Below the pieces are notes generated by a model. That model did no database searches and was not told the DNA's origin. It was given only the letters and a program-made list of their open reading frames with translations. A stretch of DNA of 64,000 nt, from positions 124,001-188,000 of the forward strand of contig CAJFCJ010000036.1 in the NCBI GenBank assembly GCA_904063045.1, written 5' to 3'. This DNA is from Dimorphilus gyrociliatus (Eukaryota; Annelida; Polychaeta; Dinophilidae). Below are positions 35,200-48,333 of this stretch, in pieces; position 1 is the stretch's first letter; each line of letters opens with the position of its first letter. The position numbers and the translations under genes were made by a program.

Positions 35200-36912
35200 T
35201 CAGGAGATTATTAAGTACTCATAGTCAATTGTTAATTTGGTATTATATTTTAGCCAATGACTAATCTTTATATGTTGATCTTGGGTTAAATGACAATTGT
35301 GAATACCAATATACTTTAAAGAGTTTAAAGACTGAACGAGACCATTGCAGACTTGCGATAATCCATTTCCGGTTTCCTCATTATTACTTAGAAGTATGCT
35401 CTCTATTCTAGAACAATTTTTTAGCATATTTCCAATATTTATGCATTGTTTCTCATTTAGATTACAATTTGAAATGTTAATATATTTTAACGTATAGGAT
35501 GAATGATAGAGCTCATCACAAATCTTTGATAATCCTTTTCCCATTTCTCTATTTAAGCACAGTTCAATTTTTTCAATTTTTGAACAGTTTTTCAACAAAT
35601 TTCCGATAGTTATGCATTGATTTTCACTTAGGTTACAATCTCTAAGATGAATATGCCTTAAAGAATTCGATGATGGAACAAGTCCAGAACAGATTTCTGC
35701 TAATCCATTTCCCATTCCTTTATTCTCACTAAGATCAATTTTTTCTATATAAATACATCCGGTCAGCATATGACCAATTTGTCTACATAGAGTTTCAGTT
35801 AGGTTGCACTCCCTAAAGTTGAGAAATATTAGGGTTTTGAAAGAACTAGACAGTCCATTGCAAATATCTGACAATCCATTTCCCATGTTTGTATTACAAC
35901 TCAAGTTTATCATTTCTATTCTTGAACACTTTTTCAACAATTTTCCAATAGCTGCTGATTGACTTTCAGTTAGGTTACATTCTCTTAAAATGATGTCTTT
36001 TAATGTTTTTGACGAGTTGGTGAGTCCTTCAAACAGATTTAAAATTCCATTTCCCATTCCCTTATTTCCACTTAGATTGATTGTTTCTATTTTAGAGCAT
36101 TTTTTCAACATATTTCCAATGCTTATCGATTGATTTTCACTTAGATTACATTCTCTTAAATTGACGTTCTTTAAATTATTTGACGATTCAACAAGTCCAT
36201 CGCTAATCCTCAATAATCCATCTCCCATTTCCTTATTTTGAGCTAAATATATTGTTTCTATTTTAGGGCAATTTTGTAAGATTTCTCCAATGCTTGTAGC
36301 TTGATTTTCAGTTAGACAACACCATACGAAATAAATACGTTGTAGAGTGTTTGCGGATTGGACGAGTCCATTGCAAATTTGGGATAATCCACTTCTCATA
36401 TCTTTATTCAAACTTAAATCAATAGATTCTATATTAGTACAATTTTTTAACAAATTCCCTAAATATATAGACTGATCTTTGGTTAGAGAACACCAACTTA
36501 AATCGATATACTTTAAACTATTAGACGATTGAGCTAATCCGCAGCAAATTTGCGATAATCCATCTCCCATTTCTTCATTTTCACTCAAATTTATTGTTAC
36601 TATTTTATGGCAATTTTTGAGTAAATTTCCTATGTTTTTAGTATGGTTCTCATTCAAATGACAATAATAGAAGTTAATATGCTGTAAAGTACTGGACGAT
36701 TTAAGGAGTGCATCGCAAATCTTAGATAATCCACTCTTTCTGCAAACAGAGCAAACAGTCTCACAATCATCCGAACGTAATTCTTGTTTTCGACATTTTA
36801 GGCAATATTTATGTTGACATGGTAGTATTCTCGTATCCTTGGCAACTGCAGTCGCTAAACAATTTGAACATTTTAGGCCATTTTCATCAAAATAGTACAC
36901 TTTCTTAGACAT
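35200..36912 (-). CDS. RING-finger protein with RNI-type leucine-rich repeats
   Basis: Intact single-exon gene, 570 residues, ATG at 36912. Residues 15-57 form a C3HC4 RING finger: C15, C18, C32, H34, C37, C40, C54, C57, spaced as in TRIM-type E3 ligases. From about residue 59 to the end there are nine 57-residue units, each two ribonuclease-inhibitor-type LRRs (GLSQICNGL, SSNSLK, CNLTENQ, IGNLLKNCSKIE, NLSENKEMG). No coiled coil, B-box, NACHT or membrane segment. A cytosolic E3 ubiquitin ligase in which the LRRs pick the substrate is the natural reading, but this is inference. The 171-bp repeats are similar enough for unequal exchange. The pseudogene at 11082-12657 carries the same repeat without the RING. 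Confidence 0.88.
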   Translation of the reverse strand: MSKKVYYFDENGLKCSNCLATAVAKDTRILPCQHKYCLKCRKQELRSDDCETVCSVCRKSGLSKICDALLKSSSTLQHINFYYCHLNENHTKNIGNLLKNCHKIVTINLSENEEMGDGLSQICCGLAQSSNSLKYIDLSWCSLTKDQSIYLGNLLKNCTNIESIDLSLNKDMRSGLSQICNGLVQSANTLQRIYFVWCCLTENQATSIGEILQNCPKIETIYLAQNKEMGDGLLRISDGLVESSNNLKNVNLRECNLSENQSISIGNMLKKCSKIETINLSGNKGMGNGILNLFEGLTNSSKTLKDIILRECNLTESQSAAIGKLLKKCSRIEMINLSCNTNMGNGLSDICNGLSSSFKTLIFLNFRECNLTETLCRQIGHMLTGCIYIEKIDLSENKGMGNGLAEICSGLVPSSNSLRHIHLRDCNLSENQCITIGNLLKNCSKIEKIELCLNREMGKGLSKICDELYHSSYTLKYINISNCNLNEKQCINIGNMLKNCSRIESILLSNNEETGNGLSQVCNGLVQSLNSLKYIGIHNCHLTQDQHIKISHWLKYNTKLTIDYEYLIIS

Positions 36913-37306
36913 GTTTTCATATATATACTTGTATATGTTTACTCGTTGAAAAGCGTCGACAAAATTTGATAGTTTAAACTACAATTACTGATAGAATGCT
37001 AAAACACTAAATCATAGTTATAACCACAACATTAAGGTTTTTCCATAGTTATAACCACCAGTTAAAAGCTTCTTCTTACAGTCTACTTTCATAGTGATGA
37101 TTATCAATATTATAATTGAAACAGTTTCTATGGTTACAGTGTTATTTTATCAAAACTTTATTCTTTCTAAAAGAAAATTATACGAATTTTATTCTTTTTA
37201 CTAATAGTAGTTAAAGCACAACTAGCGACTTCTGGTGTTTACTATCGATATTATCATTGTATATTTAGGCCTATGCTTTATTATGATAAAATTAATCTTA
37301 TCCTTG
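36913..37306. other. Intergenic region between RING-LRR and TRPM genes
   Basis: AT-rich, no open frame of note. It should hold the RING-LRR promoter (reading leftward) and the TRPM 3' end. A TAGGCCTA palindrome is at 37266-37273. Confidence 0.4.
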
Positions 37307-40300
37307 TCAATTGTCAGTTTTCTCATTCTCATTCTTCAAATACATGAGCATTGCTTCCCTCTCGTCCAATAGAAAAGTCTGTTCCAATTCAATGCCCCTA
37401 CTGCTTCTGCAATCCGGACATCTTATAGTACAGCAATACCATAATAAATGGATAACATTTAGAGGAGGTGGGAGAAAAGGTTTCCTAATATATTCATTTA
37501 TCAATTCAAATCTTTGATACTTGTAAATGATTTCAGATTCACTTTCAACTTTTTCATATGTACTCGAAAACATGGCAATTAGTAGATTCAGTAGTAGAAT
37601 ATTAACAATCACCATATATATGGCGAATAGGATGAGAGCTAGCCACGATTTTTCAGGGCAAGAATTATTACAATCTTGGTTATTTCCCTCAATATCGTCC
37701 AAGAAAAGTTCACCATACATTTGCCAATAGGGTTTATAGATAATATTCTTTAAGAGATTCCAATCTAATGATGCATTAGGATGCCTTAATCCTTGACTTA
37801 CTACGCCATACGACAGCATGAATATGGTGAGAATGACCATGAATTGAAATAGGTTTTTAAGCATTTTTTGAACCATAATCAGTTTCGGACCAGTTACCTC
37901 AGATACATAGCAAATTTGAAGTAGTCCTATATAGAAGCATCCTAATGACAGGCAGAAAAAATTCCTAACCCATGAAAATCGTTCCAACGGAAGAGAAATT
38001 CTAAGGATAAACGCCAATGTAAACATAAAGTAGGAAGAACAATCCAAAATATTCCAAGAATCTTTAAAATATTCCATTTTCATTGTTAAAACCTGAATAA
38101 CAAAGATTTGATTTAAAAATTACAATTGTTCTCTTTTTTACATTTTCGTCATACTTGATAAATTTCCTCTAAAATCAAGCTAAATACCCATATTGTGGTC
38201 AATATTTCCAATATACTAGGTCTACTCTTCTCTGTCCAAGGGTGAAGATCAGTTAATACAAAACAAGTGAAACATCCAATAAAAATCAAGTTAGTTATCT
38301 AATAATAAAAATAATATTAACAATAGATGAAAGAATTGTTTAAAAAGAAAAAGAAACAAACCATTCTTAACCAAAATTTAACTATTGGAGCATAGAAGAA
38401 GAGTAATAATTTACTGTTGTTAAAACAACAGCGTTTCAATCTACTACCATCTTGTTCTATGCCTTTGAATGATAGTAAATATTTTACAAAAATTGGAGAG
38501 AAAACTGGTAATAAGAGGCATAAGAGTAGTGTTAAAAGTATTTTAAATGTTGAATTATCATAATGAATCTTTCCAATCCACATTTCACTTAATAAAGTCT
38601 GACAAGCAGGATTTGAAATAAAAAATTTAGAATTTGTTGCCTTTGAAAGATCCAAAACTGATTGAGTACCCCATTGAAGTTTTGGAATTGCTAATAGGTT
38701 ATGAGCAGTTTCTCTACTAGTTTTATAAACTTGTTCCAATGTTCCATAAGACCTTTTTTCCCATATATCCGACCAATATTTTAAATTATCCGCCATGTTG
38801 ATTTCGTGATGTTTTCTTGCAGTTGTTGACAAACTTAGCAATATACCTTTTGATAGTAAACCCAACATTACAACGCTCTTTTTCCCTTCTCTCCACAAGA
38901 CGTAAGCAATATCTTGATGATTATACAAAATAGCCCAATTAAAGATGGCCAATGGTATATCAAGATGATTGAAGATGACGCACCGTTCAAAATTCAAAAA
39001 TTGATTTCTATCAATTATATATTTAGTGTACAAGCGTTTCAAATCTTGTTTAAGGAATTGTTGGCCCTGAAATTCCGTAGAAGATATTTCATTTGTAAAA
39101 TTTTTCAACAGAAATGAATGAGAAGATTTCTTCCTTGACATCATTTTATACAATTTAACAATGTCATCACAACTAGTGATTAGTTTATAAAAGTAACCGG
39201 ATGTTAGATATTCTTCAACAATTAGAGAATTATTCCCAATTAGGGAATATAAGAGAAGTTTCTTTTGTTTCTCTTCATTCGAAGTTGCTCGTATGTAGTT
39301 TTTAGCTTGTTCTCTATCCTTTATAAAATCAACTGTTTCAAATAATAAACATAAATTTAACTTTCTTTCTGTGGTTTCTATATCATTCATAAAGAAATGA
39401 TTATATAATGAATCTTTTAATTGAATTATGGAATAACTTTCGTTAAAATCAACTAAATATTCCTTTTTTGAAAGGATCCTTTTTAAATTGCTATAACATT
39501 CGTTCACCTTTTCGTCATTATTCCCTAAACTGGAAAATGTTTCCTTAATTCTATTTAACCAAAATTCTTTATCTAAATCCTCTTCCCTACTTTTCAAATT
39601 AGTTTGTTGGTCGAAACAAAACTGCGAAATTAGCTTAGCAGCGCCATCTAGTCCTGGAAATACTATAATTGTTTCATTTTTTTCCAACCTAAGTAATACG
39701 TCTTTGATATCATTTTCGTCTCCTTTAGTTAAAAAGTAAACTTTGGGTACTTTTTCCAAAGGATCTATCATATCAATTGAATTTCTGACTTCTTGGACAT
39801 TTTTAAGTGCAATAACATCCGGTCCTGTTACAAATTCGTGATGAAAATATCGAAGACAGTTCCTGGAGCTATCAATGCAAATTACTGCGGATGTATCAAA
39901 TTCACAGAAAGCATTATCCAGCGAGAGTTTATCAACCAAATATAAATTTGACTTATCTAAATTACTCTCCAAAATCCAAGGATCCAAAGGAAGGAAGATG
40001 TGTTTGAAAATTGCGAAAAAATGGTCATAGTAATCCAGATCCCTTGACAAATGGCTGAAAGATATCAATAACTTCGGTTTTGTTCTATTTATCATTGAGA
40101 GAAATTGATCATTATGACACAAGTAGTCAATATCGCTCTCTAAAAATAGACTCACCCTTTGGAAGTTATTTATAATTGCAAAACTAACTCTATAAATGAG
40201 ATCAAATATAGATTTTATTCTTAAATCTTCATCAAAGTGATACATCAGCAAAAAATCAGAGTTTTGTTCAATTTTTCTTAGAGTACTAGTCATATCATTC

Positions 40301-41010
40301 GAAAGATTATAATCTTCTATATTTCTACTTTTATATACACAATTTTGCAACAATTCTAAACCAAATTTGCAAGTATTTTCAAATAGAATGACTGGTTCTT
40401 TGTTATTTAACGCTGCTCCAATTGTTTGTAAAGTTTCTCTATTAGTTCCGATAACGAACCGTACTACGGGGATATTATTACCATAGAGGCGTTTTATCTC
40501 TTGAACGATATGACTTTGAAAGTCGGTAAGCGTCTCTTTTGACAGAGCATCGTGAAAAACGTAAAAATCTTGATAGCAATTGAGCAACGTCTCCCTAGAA
40601 ATATCATACTTAATAAAAGACTTATCAAGTTTGAAGTTTGAATTCCATTCAGTTAATCCTATGCAGAATATTCGTTGTTCTTCACTAATAGAATTATATT
40701 CATGAACAATATCAGTAATCAATTCTGTCACTTCTCCATTTAAACCATCAGTTATGATTATTGGATTAAAGAGGTTAAAAATTAATTTAACGTCCTTTTT
40801 CAAGCGATTTTTAACATCTTGTTCAAAAAATAAATTATGAATCGTATTATTCAATTTAATAATTAAATGAGGTTTGAATTTTTCAAAATGTGATAAATCC
40901 TCTTTGGAAAATTCTTGAAAATTTTCTTTTAATATTCTTTTAAACGGTATTGACTTGTCAATTTGTTGATCATTTTCAAAAAATTCCACTTGCCCTTCCA
41001 GTACAATTTG
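37307..41010 (-). CDS. TRPM: TRPM-type cation channel (5' end not found)
   Basis: Three exons with phase-0 junctions: 41010-38362, 38298-38155 and 38092-37307, about 1,190 residues. The large exon encodes the TRPM N-terminal region: an LSDAT/SLOG-like part (IIITDGLNGEV, TSAVICIDSS), the helical MHR region (DIAYVLWREGKK) and the pre-S1 block (PACQTLLSEMWIGKI), then S1 and half of S2. The second exon supplies the rest of S2 and S3 (WVFSLILEEIYQ). The third supplies S4-S6 with pore phrase YWQMYGELFLDDIE and the TRP helix (YEKVESESEIIYKYQRF), stopping about 50 residues later. There is no coiled coil, kinase or NUDIX domain, so it is shorter than TRPM6/7 or TRPM2. The acceptor at 41011 shows that at least one 5' exon, with the start codon, is missing from my model. 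Confidence 0.9.
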
Positions 41011-43139
41011 CTAGAAATAAATTCAATATTAGATAAATTATTTGTATTCAGTATCTATTTTCATAACTATGAAGGTAACAGATTGTTAATATCATTCTAA
41101 AAGTCAGCTTTTTGCTGATGGGGTCACGTGTTCATATTATTTTAACAACTATAATACAAAATTCATTAAATTTCTACTCTAATTCGTGACAAAGAAATTT
41201 AGTGATAACCAAATAAAATCATAGCTATACCCCTCTCCTGGCTATTACAGATACAGTCACAGACAAAATCTTTCGTGCTATCTCTTTAGGCATGTTTTAC
41301 TAATTTTATCCAATTCACAAAATTGTGAAGGAGAGGGTAGCAGAGTGGAGAACCTACAAGAGATCTCTGAATTATCCGAATCTGAGATGCAGCAGAGAGG
41401 TGAGTGGGGTATCCTCCATCAAAATACAAGCAGGGTTAAATAAATATTTGTAAATGGCCACTGCAAAGAACAATGAACAAAACTGGGTGCCAAAAAAATT
41501 AAAGAACACCTTCCATCATGCAGGAGAAGTAGGATGTTAACATGTGCTTCAATTGGATACAAGAGTGTACTAATTAGAAAATAGTTATACTCTCAAATGG
41601 ATGTAGGTTTTCCCTTACTGGGCCTGATAATATTCAGACCTGGAGAAACTGTAATGAATTTCCATTGTTTTTGTTTATGAAACATAGCTACTTTGATTAG
41701 TTAAGAGGATAAAATTAATAAAAAATGCCAAAAATAGGAATCGCACGAAAAATGTCCTCTGTGACAGTTTACATATATTACTCTATTATACTTGAATAGA
41801 GTGGTTACAAGCAAAACATAGCTATCAGTGTAGACTAAAAAAGAGACAGATTATTATTCCTATAATAAGAAATAAATAGAGAAAAAAGGAGTTTCGAATA
41901 CCTTTTTATCCTGCATTACGTCTAGGGATTGGGACTTTTACAATTTTTAATCGACTAGTTCACTATGACTGACAATTGATACAAGAACATGGCGGCGTAG
42001 TATGAAATATTTATAAATGGGAGAATATATCAGCCTACATGTAATAAATATGATAAATGTTTGTTAGCTTTGCTTATACAAGTGAAAGTATACATAATTT
42101 AATAATTGTACTCAATGCTCTGTTAATCTAACCTGATTAATAACAATGTAATATGTTTCTATAGGCTGAATTAACCATTTTAACCTTATAGACCAGAATA
42201 TAGTTAATCTGAACAATAATACAGACATAGACAGACATCTTTTATAATTCCAAGTATGTATGAAACATTGGCTTTGTTTAAAAAATCCCTTGAACAGCTT
42301 GAAACATTTTTTTTAATAGTTGACAATTCCGTTCTAGATTTTGTGATTTATTATTAATAGTTGATAAGACACCAGAATTTTGCAGACATAGTCTTAAAAG
42401 GTCGGAAAAAAAATTAAATATTTTGTTGTAAAAACATTAATTAGTCAAAAAAAATTCCTATGTAGTCAAGTCAAATTCATTATTGATTATAGAACTGATG
42501 ATTTTCTAAATAGATATATAAATAGAACTGTCAATTTGGATAATAGTTCATTATTATTCCTTGGGAAAGATAATATTCAAAATTGAAAATGTTATGTTTC
42601 TGTGATGAACTAGATGGGTTTTTTGGTTCATGATTCACGAATCAGTACACGGAATACGAATCTCTTGTTTTGTGTTCTTGTTCTGGTTTATGTCCTAATA
42701 ACGGGTTAAGAATATAAGAAAGCGGGTGAATAGATGAGTAGGGGATTTTATGCGTTGAGGTTACAATGGAAAAAAAATAAATTATGACGGATAGCTATTG
42801 CAGCATATCTGCAATATTTAATTCTAATAATCTTTAGGCCCAAGTCATGTTTTCTTGTAAAAGAAATATAAACTGGTACATATTTAAAAACTTATACTGT
42901 TGATTTGTTCATTAGCTAACATGTATTCTTTTCAAAAACACAAACATCTCCCCCAGTAAATGAACCAATAAGATCCAGATCAGGAGATGTTGGTGAATTG
43001 AATAAACAGCAAGTTTTATTAAGGAAATTATAAGAGAATAGATCCATTGAAAGTTTTTTCCAGTTTGTTATGCAATCCTCTATAGTTTGTTTCTCAATGA
43101 TTTTATTACAAACTGATAAATTAGGAGTTTTATGTTTTT
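41011..43139. other. Intergenic region; probable missing TRPM 5' exon(s)
   Basis: No confident gene. The TRPM start exon should be here on the minus strand, but I cannot identify it. A short plus-strand open stretch at about 41333-41440 (VENLQEISELSESEMQQ) ends at a donor-like GGTGAGT; it has no supported partner exon. The rest is AT-rich with many stops. Confidence 0.35.
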
Positions 43140-46100
43140 TTAAGATTCCAATTTTTTTAGAGCATTTTTTTTTATTTTTAAAAGTGTCTTCGCCTGAAAA
43201 GAATGTTTGAAAGTAGTCAAAAATATAATGAAAAAATTATTAATTTTACTTGGTTCGATTGGTGAAAATAATTGAATTTCACAAATGTCAACATCATTTA
43301 AAAAATCAACAATTTCAATGCGAACTAGATCTCCAATTATCGCTTGGAAACAATTGATTTCAATAAGATAATTAACAGCTACCAATGTTGTAAAATTTGC
43401 ACAATTTATCCAGTTTGATGAGTCATCGCTTTGATTACCAACAAATATATTTAAACTTTTAAAATCTGAGAAAAAAATCAATTAGAGGAAAAATGTTGAA
43501 ATATTTAAATTTTTGTTACTATTTATAGAATCCTGTCTTGGTTGAATAAGAATTTGTTGAACAGCAGAATATTTATGAAAAGTTATAGTTAAGGAATCCT
43601 GATTTGAAAATGATAATCTTACACATGAAGATTCTGATGCAAAATCTCCGTCAATAACTTTTAAAGGACTTCTACCTGGTTGAAAGATATTTTTTTCAAT
43701 TTCTTTATTAAAATAAACTTCATTTAATAGAATTTTGTAAAGCGATTTTTCGTTTTTAATTAATTTTCCAAAAGTATAAAATTCATAGATTTCAATTCGT
43801 TTATTTCTTGAATTTTTTACTAGAACAAATCGACCAATATTTTCTATTATTGAACAATTCCAAATAACAATTTTTCCATATTCCAAATGATATATTGATG
43901 TTATTTCTTCACAATCCGAAGCAGTTATTGAATCTTCTTCATTTATCTTCGATCTTTCTTGGAAAAATTTGTAATCATTAAAGTATCTTTCAACATCTGT
44001 AACTGTTTTTTTTTTTTAAGAAATTATTTTAGAAAATTGCTCTTGTATAGGCCTAAATTTACCATCATCTCTCGCTCTCATTTTCACACCAACGTACTCA
44101 ATTTTGTATATGGCTAACAGATCAAAAATCATCCATCCATCTGTTGTTGCTACAGATGCAAATGACGTTTTACTAAAACCGTCTGTTGCGTAATAAGGAT
44201 AATTTTGATCTTGAACCGACGATAACCATACCGGTTTTCGCTCTGCTAAATTCTTTATATCTGTAAAAAAAAATATGTTCTACCAAAGAAAAGTTGTCTT
44301 TGTGTGTGTGTGTTTTTTTTACCTGTAAAATTTTGATATAAACCAAAAACTTCAATTTGAGAAATTGGTAATTCAAAAGGTGATTTAAGAACAACAAACA
44401 TTGCAAGTAGAACTTGCTCACAAGGTACGAATAGACTATTTTTATTATAACTTGTAGTTTCCCTCAATTCTCGGCATTTCTCATTTGATTTAACGGTTTG
44501 CTCTACGTAAAAGTTTCTATTTACGGAGAAAATTTCAAGATCCCAGTATCCAATACCTGAGAAATCAAAACCGTATATTAAATACTTTGCTCCAAGAAAG
44601 ACAGAAGTCCATGTTGACTTTCCGTGTATTCCCTTAGAATTCGTGTCAGTTAATCCATCTACTGCGTAACCTCCGAAATGTCCATCGTTTTGAACGCTCG
44701 ACATAAGAACATCCGCTTGAATGGCTAAATTACCTTTTAATCAAAAAGGAAAAAGAAATGAGTTATTGGTATGTATGTGCGTATGTGTCTTTCTTTGTCT
44801 AAAATATTAATAATTTACTTGTATATATTTCCAATTCGCAAATTTTCAATAGATTTTCAGATTGTAGCGCAACGTAACGTCCGTGTAAAACGTGTTTTTC
44901 ACATTCAACTATTAGTTTCTTACTGGTTAAAACCATTTCAGTACCTTTAGAACAATAACTATAATCCGTAGGTGGAAGGATGACGTCATTTGGAGGTTGA
45001 GATAATACAAAGATATCAACTGTTTGACTTGATGCTAAAAATTATAAAATGAGAGAATAATTCATTCTTTATTACCCGTTTATTTTAATACAAACTTTGA
45101 TTATCAGACAAATAAATAATAGTTTTTCTTATGTGAAAATTCTGCGTTAATTCTACAGCAATCCAAACGACAGAATCGCCTAATGATGTATCAGATTTTA
45201 CAACTGTGCAACCTCCTAAATTCAAATTTGAATTTTTCACACCATCCACCAAATGCTTTTTGCTATGTATTAATGTATTTGTGATTTCTCCGCGAAACGT
45301 AATAGGCCTATTCAAGGCTACATTATGCTGTCCAGGAGATAAAGTACCATAGCATAAATTCCTGTACGATTGCGAATTTGGATTGAGGATAAATTTTTTA
45401 GATTTTGACCGTTCGCTAACAACTTTCATTGCATTTTCTATATTAGAAATTGACAAACTTTTCATCCAATCTTCCTGATTTTCAAGTAATCCGTATCCGG
45501 TTAATGGGCATTTTGTAGATGTTGTCCACAAGTATTCAATACACTGCAATATATGATTAGTTTGTTGGTTAGAACTTCCACAAACTGATTCTTTTTTATC
45601 TATTTTGAAACAAATTTTTTGGTGTTTTATTCTTTTTTTATAATTTAAGATTGAATTTAACCTTTAAATATAATAGTATAGTATGTTTTTTCAGTAGTAG
45701 AAACTGGTAGAATTGGATAAGCTATAGTTGTTTTACCAGAACAAGAGATAATAGTGTTGTCAATATTATCAAATTCTAATTCAAAAGCTTCACAAAAATT
45801 GTCATTTGTACAAGTATTCAAACAATTCAAAGAAGATGTAGGATTCACTGTATTAAAAACATCTGTTCCTGATAGTGTTCCATTTAGAACAAAATACTTT
45901 AAACCTACAAAGAAAAAGTTTGACATAAACAAGAAACGCATTTCTTTTAAATTCTATATCCAATCAAATTACCTTCATCACAAATTGAGTAATTAAATGG
46001 ACTTTGACAAACGCAGACGCCATTTTGGCAATTTCCAACGTTTAAACAATCCTTTTTAGTGGTACAACCAACTGTTTATTGAGTACTAATGAAAAAATTT

Positions 46101-46180
46101 AAATTAAAAAAAAATATTGTTTTACTTTTACCAGTTAATTGAAAAAATGAGAGGAAAATGTAAAGAATATAAATATTCAT
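43140..46180 (-). CDS. Secreted EGF/PAN/F-type-lectin-like protein
   Basis: The start ATG at 46180 gives a signal peptide (MNIYILYIFLSFFQLTG) in a 49-bp exon. The next exon is EGF-like (GNCQNGVCVCQSPFNYSICDE). Exon 45907 to about 45664 is PAN/apple-like (LNCLNTCTNDNFCEAFELEF). The exon from about 45602 starts with a Cys-containing linker (DKKESVCGSSN) and runs into the first fucolectin/F5-8C-like module (NVALNRPITFRGE, HLVDGV, VWIAVELTQNFHIRKTIIYL). Two or three more such modules follow (YAVDGLTDT with IYGFDFSGIGYWDLEIF; YATDGFSKT; VIDGDFASES), to the stop at 43140. F-type lectins bind fucose, and the family is common in invertebrate humoral immunity. These copies are degenerate, so sugar binding is unproven. 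Some intron borders are uncertain. Confidence 0.7.
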
Positions 46181-48333
46181 TTCAAATGTTATCTTTCTAT
46201 CTCTCTCTTTTCAGCAGTTAATAAACAAGATAGTGAGCAATATACAGTCAAATCTTCTAACTCTAAATGAATGATATACTATCAAATTTCCTTCATTAGC
46301 AATTCATAGATCATTAAGAATAGGGTGAAAGAAATCTATGATATGTTTATTGGATATTTTTTCCTTAGAAAAGAAAGTGAGAAGCTATTGGGAATTATTT
46401 ATAGATGCCAAAAAGATTTTTAAAATGTTCTTATGTTATGTTTCATTTCAAATAATAGAAAATAAATCGTTTTTGTATAAATATTAACTGCTTATTAATG
46501 AACAATGTATTTTGAAGGGTAGAAATTTTATTGAACAGTTTCTAGTTATTTAAAATACTCAACAGGTTTATTGAATTGAACTTATTTATAGAATATTATT
46601 TAAAGCCTATTTGGCCTAGCATTGGCCTACTATTACTGTTTTCATTTCTACACTTCCAAGGTAAATGGAATGGAGGAAAAAAAGGAAAAGGCAATTGTTT
46701 TGCACTTGCAATAATTCAAAGTTAATATTTTTTTCAAATATATTTGAGTGAATTTCATCTTAATTACAAAAAAAACAGATAAATATGAATTTTTTTTGCC
46801 TGATCGTTTATCAGGAGCAATATATAAGGCAGAAGACAAGAGAAAACTGGTAGGGATTATACTTAAACTGAATACATATCATATAAATAACTTATTGTTT
46901 GATGTGATAAAAAAAGCTATTGTTGCCAGATATATTGGATTTGAAATAAACAATAAGCAAATATCTTATTACAAATGATCTATCATCAACTTAATTGATC
47001 AATTATTGATTAATTTGCACTTGCAAAAGAGTTATCACCTTAATGTATTACAATTAATTAAATTGACACTAAGATCTCTTGTAGGCCTATAATAGCAATA
47101 ATAATAATAAGTTGAAAATTAATCCAATTGTAATCTCTTATTTTTGAAATACAAGTTATAAATAATGAAGAAAACTATTCAATTGAGATCTACTGACTCA
47201 ATAGAATAATGTTATTAATATCATTGAATTTATTAAATTAATTATTAAAGTATGTATATTATTATTCTTTGTTGGACTGCTTTCACTTAAACAAATTTAA
47301 AGAATTTGAGAAATAAACTTTTATAAAAAATTTGTTATATGAATATGATGGATTGTTTGTTTGTTTTTTTCTTGCGGCCATTTGAAGATATTTTTGCAGA
47401 GGATTTTTTACAAATTTGAAAAATAAATAAATTTATATTTTGCAGATTAAATAAATCAAAAATGAATTTAAATGCCAATGTTTTGGAAATTACTTTGAGA
47501 TAGAAACCTTTATTTGGAAATTGATCAATGTAGGACCTATTGTTATCATTTTCCAAAATGTAGCTTTTTCAAAACGAAAGTGAATGTTAATCTTTTGATA
47601 TTCTTATGAAAAATATGGCGACCATAAGGTAATTTTTGAAGATTCAGATACTAATTGAATTGTATTAGCTAAGAAGCCACTATAAACTAAGGGAATGGAA
47701 ATTTTCCATAATTTTTGAACGTATCTTAGCTAATTTCAATATAAGAAACTGAAAGATAAAGATGGTATAATTTGTACTAAAAAGATCAGAGACATAGAGA
47801 TATTTTCATTGATGATGAGCCTTTTATTATCTAATTTCATTGGTGAAATACAAGAAATTAATATAATTACAAATACGAAAATCACAACAAATATTTGAAT
47901 ATACAAATTACAATACTTACAAACTTTGAACCACAAAATAATTCATATGATATCACTAATTGCAAAAAGTGCTAAATTTGCTGTTGATCATGATTATTCA
48001 TAAGCCATGCCAGTCCTCTAAAAATAACACCGAGACTGAAAAGATTAACTATAAATCATTAAACAAAGTACTGTTTAAAANTTACCTATTCGAACATTTC
48101 ACCCTGTTTTAAAAATTGGAAAAATAATTTTAATCCTAATGATATTTGTTGTCATGTTTTTATTGCTTAGCACATGGTTTTTTTCCTAAAAATGTAATTC
48201 TCACATTTGTACAAACAATTAATTATTAGGATGATCTGAATGATGTTTTCATTAATGAGAATGATTATTGCAGATATGACAGAAAATGCTTAAAAAATTA
48301 ATGCTATATTTATTGAATATTTGGTACATACTA
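46181..48333. other. Intergenic region without a supportable gene
   Basis: AT-rich. Short open frames at 46748-46978 (+), 47335-47556 (-) and 47736-47936 (-, hydrophobic) have no splice context, no recognisable motif and biased AT codons. One ambiguous base (n) is at 48081. A TAGGCCTA palindrome is at 47082-47089. Confidence 0.4.

Noticed and set aside
39600-39700. FPGLDGAAK in the TRPM exon as a P-loop
   Set aside because: It lacks the GxxxxGK[ST] pattern and lies within the TRPM N-terminal homology region.
41333-41440. Plus-strand exon-like stretch ending in GGTGAGT
   Set aside because: Only about 35 codons, bounded by stops, no recognisable protein and no partner exon within several kb.
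46748-47936. Short ORFs of 60-76 codons in the 46-48 kb gap
   Set aside because: Low-complexity Lys/Asn/Ile/Phe composition as expected from AT-rich DNA, no conserved motif, no paralogue, no splice partners.
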